Position numbers and translations under genes: made by a program
The notes under the pieces: generated by a model
What the model saw: only the letters and a program-made list of their open reading frames with translations
Told to the model about the DNA's origin: nothing
The model's database searches: none
Shown here: positions 24,412-27,136 of the stretch, piece by piece
Layout of the letters: the number at the start of each line of letters is the position of its first letter
Position numbering within the stretch: position 1 is the first letter of the stretch
Assembly: GCA_043770215.1 (NCBI GenBank)
Contig: JAYVIQ010000114.1
Span: 1-27,136 of the forward strand
Direction: 5' to 3'
DNA from: JAYVIQ01 sp043770215
GTDB lineage: Bacteria; Bacteroidota; Bacteroidia; Cytophagales; JAAEPT01
Length of the DNA stretch: 27,136 bases

Positions 24412-24436
24412 TTTTGAGGGCTAAGAAAGACAATAG

Positions 24437-24474
24437 AAATAAGAAAAAGCATGTAAATATGCTTTTTCTTATTT
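24437..24474 (+). terminator. 16-bp perfect hairpin overlapping the DUF4249 start
   Basis: Left arm 24437-24452 (AAATAAGAAAAAGCAT), loop GTAAAT, right arm 24459-24474 (ATGCTTTTTCTTATTT), fully complementary. A T-rich stretch follows. It starts 25 bases after the stop of the broken secreted-protein gene, as a terminator would. However, the first base of the right arm is the A of the ATG proposed for the DUF4249 gene. It may therefore act as terminator, attenuator or translational mask. Confidence 0.55.
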
Positions 24475-25328
24475 TATTTATTTTACTGATTGGTGGATGT
24501 CAAGATGAAGTAGAAATAACTTTAAGTAATACCAAAGAACAAAAATTAGTTGTTGAAGGGTTTATGATTTTAAATAGTATTTTTTCTGGATATACGTTTT
24601 TTGATCGGCTTGAAGTAAAATTATCTAAATCATCTAATTATTTGGATAAAGTAGAAATAACAAATTTCATTACAGATGCAAAAATAATTTTAATTTCTAA
24701 AGGAGGAAAAACAATAGATTTTAACTATTTAGGAACAGGTATTTATACAATTTTTGGTAATGCGATTAAATTAGACTCATGCTATAAATTACATATTGAG
24801 ACAGCAGAAGGGAAAATATATGAATCAACGTATCAAAAAGTACTTAAACCTGTTGAAATAGATTCTGTAACAGTATTCCCATATAGTTATTTACTAAATA
24901 AAGGATATCTTTTCAATAAACTAGGCGAAGACTCGAAAGATTTTTTAACAGCTAACTTCAAAGATACAAAAGGTGTAAAAAATTATTATGCATGGAATAT
25001 CGTTAGTGAAAATAGTAGCCTAACTAAAATCTTAGACATGAAAATATTAAGCGATGAAGATATAGTCGATGGAAGTTCTATTCCTTTCGAGTATCTTTGG
25101 TTTGATTTTACAAAAAGTGTGCCTTATGAAACTACGTTACTTCAATTATCTTTAAACAAGAATGCATTCAATTACATTCAAAATATACAAAGCCTTCAGC
25201 AGCTAAGTTCACCTTTTTCAAGCCCACCATCTAATCCACTGTCAAATATTTCTTGTATTTCAAATCCAAAAGAAGAAGTATTAGGTTTTTTTGAAATTTC
25301 AACAGCATCATCAAAAATATATAAGTAG
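24459..25328 (+). CDS. DUF4249 family lipoprotein
   Basis: About 289 aa. The short signal peptide MLFLILFILLIGGC ends in a lipobox cysteine. Then follow QKLVVEGFMILNS (the family's LVVEGWI-type strand), the YESTYQKVLKPVEIDSV segment, and the C-terminal SLNKNAFNYIQNIQSL...SSPFSSPPSNPLSNI...EEVLGFFEISTAS block typical of DUF4249. These Bacteroidota lipoproteins usually follow TonB-dependent receptors and are thought to assist at the outer membrane, but no receptor gene is nearby. The start is ambiguous: ATG 24459 sits in a hairpin arm, while an in-frame TTG at 24414 would give a longer, lysine-rich n-region (MRAKKDNRNKKKHVNM...). A frameshifted paralogue follows at 25403. Confidence 0.8.
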   Translation: MLFLILFILLIGGCQDEVEITLSNTKEQKLVVEGFMILNSIFSGYTFFDRLEVKLSKSSNYLDKVEITNFITDAKIILISKGGKTIDFNYLGTGIYTIFGNAIKLDSCYKLHIETAEGKIYESTYQKVLKPVEIDSVTVFPYSYLLNKGYLFNKLGEDSKDFLTANFKDTKGVKNYYAWNIVSENSSLTKILDMKILSDEDIVDGSSIPFEYLWFDFTKSVPYETTLLQLSLNKNAFNYIQNIQSLQQLSSPFSSPPSNPLSNISCISNPKEEVLGFFEISTASSKIYK

Positions 25329-25402
25329 CTTGCTATTGAGGTATATTTTTATGAGATTAGAGTCTATGATTTTCAAGTCACTTGTCCATACCAAAACTAG
25401 CA

Positions 25403-26308
25403 ATGAAAAATAAAATATTATTTTCCTTGCTAGTCTGTTTATCTCTTATCTCTTGCCAAGACAAGGTAAACTTGGAAATAAAAGACCAAAATAAAAATTT
25501 ATTGGTTGTAGATGCCTTTCTAACAAAATTTGATACTTCTGGAAGTCTTTTTGTGCGGTTGACAGAATCTAACAATTATACCGATACCTTAAAATCAAAT
25601 AGTGGGAGCGATTTTTATACATTTTATGAAAGCCCTTACAAATTAACAAATCCAATAAAAAGTGCTATTGTATATTTAGAATCTAGTATTGGAGAGAAAA
25701 TATTTTTTAGTAAAGATTCACAGTACTTTGGTTGGTACGGAGCTAACGTAAAAAACATAAAAGAAAATGAGTATTACAGAAGCTAGAAATAAGCATTATG
25801 AAACTACTTACCAAAAAGTAAACGCCCCTGTAGCCATAGATGAAGTTAGTAACAAAGATTACGTTTACTTAAGAAAAAACGGATATATGTTTAATGATAT
25901 TCTTTTAAATCAAAACCCAGACTACCTTGTAGCCTCTTTTACAGACCCAAAAAACGAGAAAAATTACTACACTTGGTTACACTTCGGCTCTACTCTTGAC
26001 CAAATGAAAACCCTAAGCGATAATGACTTTGAAGATGGCACAAAAATACCTTTTGAGTTCTTGTGGTTTAATTATAAAATTGTTGCCCAAAATGAATTTT
26101 ATCTTTACCAAGTAAGCATAAATGCAAATTTCTCACAGTACATTACAGACCTTAAAAATATAAAAAGTACCAATGGGCCTCTTTCTCTTCGCCACCAAGT
26201 AATCCTCTAAATAATATTCGTTGTATAGAAGACCCAAAAGAAGAGGTACTAGGTTTTTTTGAAATCTCTACCGCCAGAAGAAAGAAATTTGTCTACAAAC
26301 CACAATAA
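25403..26308 (+). pseudogene. Frameshifted DUF4249 lipoprotein gene (paralogue of the preceding gene)
   Basis: Three open segments line up with the upstream DUF4249 protein. Segment 1 (from ATG 25403) has a signal peptide and lipobox MKNKILFSLLVCLSLISC and runs to KENEYYRS, stopping at 25784-25786. Segment 2, in another frame, continues as RNKHYETTYQKVNAPVAIDEV...IPFEFLWFNYK and reaches TNGP near 26178. It then shifts back to the first frame, reading FSSPPSNPLNNIRCIEDPKEEVLGFFEISTARRKKFVYKPQ to the TAA at 26306. The shared ESTYQKV/ETTYQKV, IPFE(Y/F)LWF and EEVLGFFEIST blocks prove the paralogy. The changes look like a one-base gain (or two-base loss) near 25780 and a one-base loss (or two-base gain) near 26180. 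It is probably non-functional unless these are sequence errors. Confidence 0.75.
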
Positions 26309-26359
26309 CGGCTTGTAAACATGTTTCTATTTTATTTATGAAGTTGAAATACAAAGTAG

Positions 26360-27016
26360 CTACTTTTTACTAAAAAAAAACCGAAACAAAAGTGCACTAG
26401 AAACAAAAAACAAGCCTATAAAAATAAAATTATAATATTTAGGGCTTCCTTGGCTACCAAAAGCTTCTATCATAGTATTGGCTTCTATTCCTATCCAAGT
26501 AGACAATATAGTTCTGGGTAGCATTCCCAATGCTCCATATAAAATAAAGTCTTTTAGCTTAATGTTAAAAATACCAAAAAGCACATTGGTCAAACCAAAG
26601 GGTAAAATAGGTGAGAGCCTACAAGAAAAAATAAACACAGGACTATGATTTTCTATTTTACTAAGTACCTCCTGCCCTCTTTTTTTAGACTTTATCAAAT
26701 TTAACCAAAAATTAGCATCTGATTTATTTCCTATACAATACCCTAATAATGATGCTATTATATATGAAACAATCATACATGGAAATAAGCTCCACCCTCC
26801 TAAATACCCAAGTATAATGGCAACAAATGTACTGGGAATCATAGCCAAACCCATCAGTAACGAAATCAATAGAAACGTTAAAGCCAATATATACCATTCA
26901 TTATTAATAAATGCCTCAACATTTGTACTTTTCAGCATCCACAAAACAAGTCCTGAAAACAAAACTGGCATGCCAGAGAACCAAACAAATGGAAGTATCC
27001 TTTTTAATTGTAACAT
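26360..27016 (-). CDS. VTT-domain (TVP38/TMEM64, DedA-like) membrane protein
   Basis: A 218-aa inner-membrane protein with about five hydrophobic segments. The family core is visible: GLAMIPSTFVAIILGYLGGW, the re-entrant region FIFSCRLSPILPFGLTNVLFGIFNIKLKDFILYGALGMLPRT, and a final helix FIFIGLFFVSSALLFRFF. VTT-family proteins are linked to lipid scrambling or undecaprenyl-phosphate recycling and envelope homeostasis; the specific role of this one is unknown. It lies downstream of groEL on the same strand but a terminator separates them, so it likely has its own promoter, which was not recognised. The TAG stop lies within a short 14-bp palindrome (26353-26366). Confidence 0.88.
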   Translation of the reverse strand: MLQLKRILPFVWFSGMPVLFSGLVLWMLKSTNVEAFINNEWYILALTFLLISLLMGLAMIPSTFVAIILGYLGGWSLFPCMIVSYIIASLLGYCIGNKSDANFWLNLIKSKKRGQEVLSKIENHSPVFIFSCRLSPILPFGLTNVLFGIFNIKLKDFILYGALGMLPRTILSTWIGIEANTMIEAFGSQGSPKYYNFIFIGLFFVSSALLFRFFFSKK

Positions 27017-27037
27017 ATAGAACGTAAAGTTAAAAAG

Positions 27038-27072
27038 AAAAAGCTGCCTATTTATGAAATAGACAGCTTTTT
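27038..27072 (-). terminator. Terminator downstream of groEL
   Basis: AAAAAGCTG (27038-27046) pairs with CAGCTTTTT (27064-27072). After one mismatch, CTATTT (27048-27053) pairs with AAATAG (27057-27062) around an ATG loop. On the minus strand the stem is followed by a T-rich run, 24 bases after the groEL stop. Confidence 0.85.
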
Positions 27073-27096
27073 GGTCATAATAGTATATTATTGGAA

Positions 27097-27136
27097 TTAC
27101 ATCATTCCACCCATACCACCCATACCACCTGGCATA
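27097..27136 (-). CDS. groEL: 60 kDa chaperonin, C-terminal end only
   Basis: Only the last 12 codons and the stop are in the window. On the minus strand they read MPGGMGGMGGMM then TAA, the diagnostic Gly-Gly-Met tail of GroEL, which fills the chaperonin cavity floor. The gene continues beyond the right edge. The identification rests on this short but very characteristic tail and the terminator just after it. Confidence 0.88.
   Translation of the reverse strand, partial: MPGGMGGMGGMM

Noticed and set aside
26353..26366. 14-bp palindrome AAAGTAGCTACTTT at the VTT gene stop
   Set aside because: It spans the stop codon, has no loop for a hairpin and no promoter context; likely chance in AT-rich DNA.
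1..27136. CRISPR arrays, tRNA/rRNA genes, transposases or integrases
   Set aside because: No regularly spaced repeats, cloverleaf-like sequences or transposase motifs were seen in any intergenic region.

Overview
The window is AT-rich (roughly one third G+C by eye) and comes from a member of the Bacteroidota, most likely flavobacteria-like. Several features support this. A subtilisin-like protease carries a type IX secretion C-terminal tail, and there are DUF4249 lipoproteins. Ribosomal protein S1 and LeuRS have Bacteroidota-style architecture. Most starts lack a clear Shine-Dalgarno sequence, and TAnnTTTG promoter elements precede rpsA and the luxE-like gene. No tRNA, rRNA, CRISPR array or intact mobile element was seen.

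Layout. 1-4.65 kb: 3' part of dnaE, then rpsA with a strong terminator. 4.8-8.06 kb: secreted S8 protease overlapping cinA by one base. 8.05-10.2 kb (minus): feoA-feoB ferrous iron uptake, ending tail to tail with cinA. 10.4-12.95 kb (minus): sbtA-sbtB-like bicarbonate transporter and PII-like partner, then a leader rich in competing inverted repeats, then a FabH-type ketosynthase. 13.15-16.1 kb: leuS and terminator. 16.3-18.8 kb: GH31 alpha-glucosidase. 18.76-21.97 kb: tightly packed ABC ATPase, FtsX-type permease with a histidine-rich extracytoplasmic loop, and two paralogous CFFC-motif secreted proteins resembling DUF3299. 21.98-23.6 kb: divergent lipoprotein and luxE-like ANL-superfamily gene with almost abutting start codons. 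23.6-26.3 kb: a decayed accessory patch holding a broken secreted-protein gene, an apparently intact DUF4249 gene whose ATG lies in a 16-bp hairpin, and a frameshifted DUF4249 paralogue. 26.36-27.1 kb (minus): VTT/DedA-type membrane protein and the extreme 3' end of groEL with a terminator between them.

How the genes work together. Most of the window is housekeeping: replication, translation, NAD recycling and iron uptake. The best candidate for an under-described system is the ABC/CFFC cluster at 18.76-21.97 kb. Its gene content recalls a zinc-starvation-responsive operon of Pseudomonas (PA4063-PA4066, cited from memory), but here the histidine-rich region sits inside the permease. The other items worth testing are the alternative-pairing leader between sbtB and fabH and the hairpin at the DUF4249 start. 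The cluster of frameshifts at 23.7-26.3 kb contrasts with the intact genes elsewhere.
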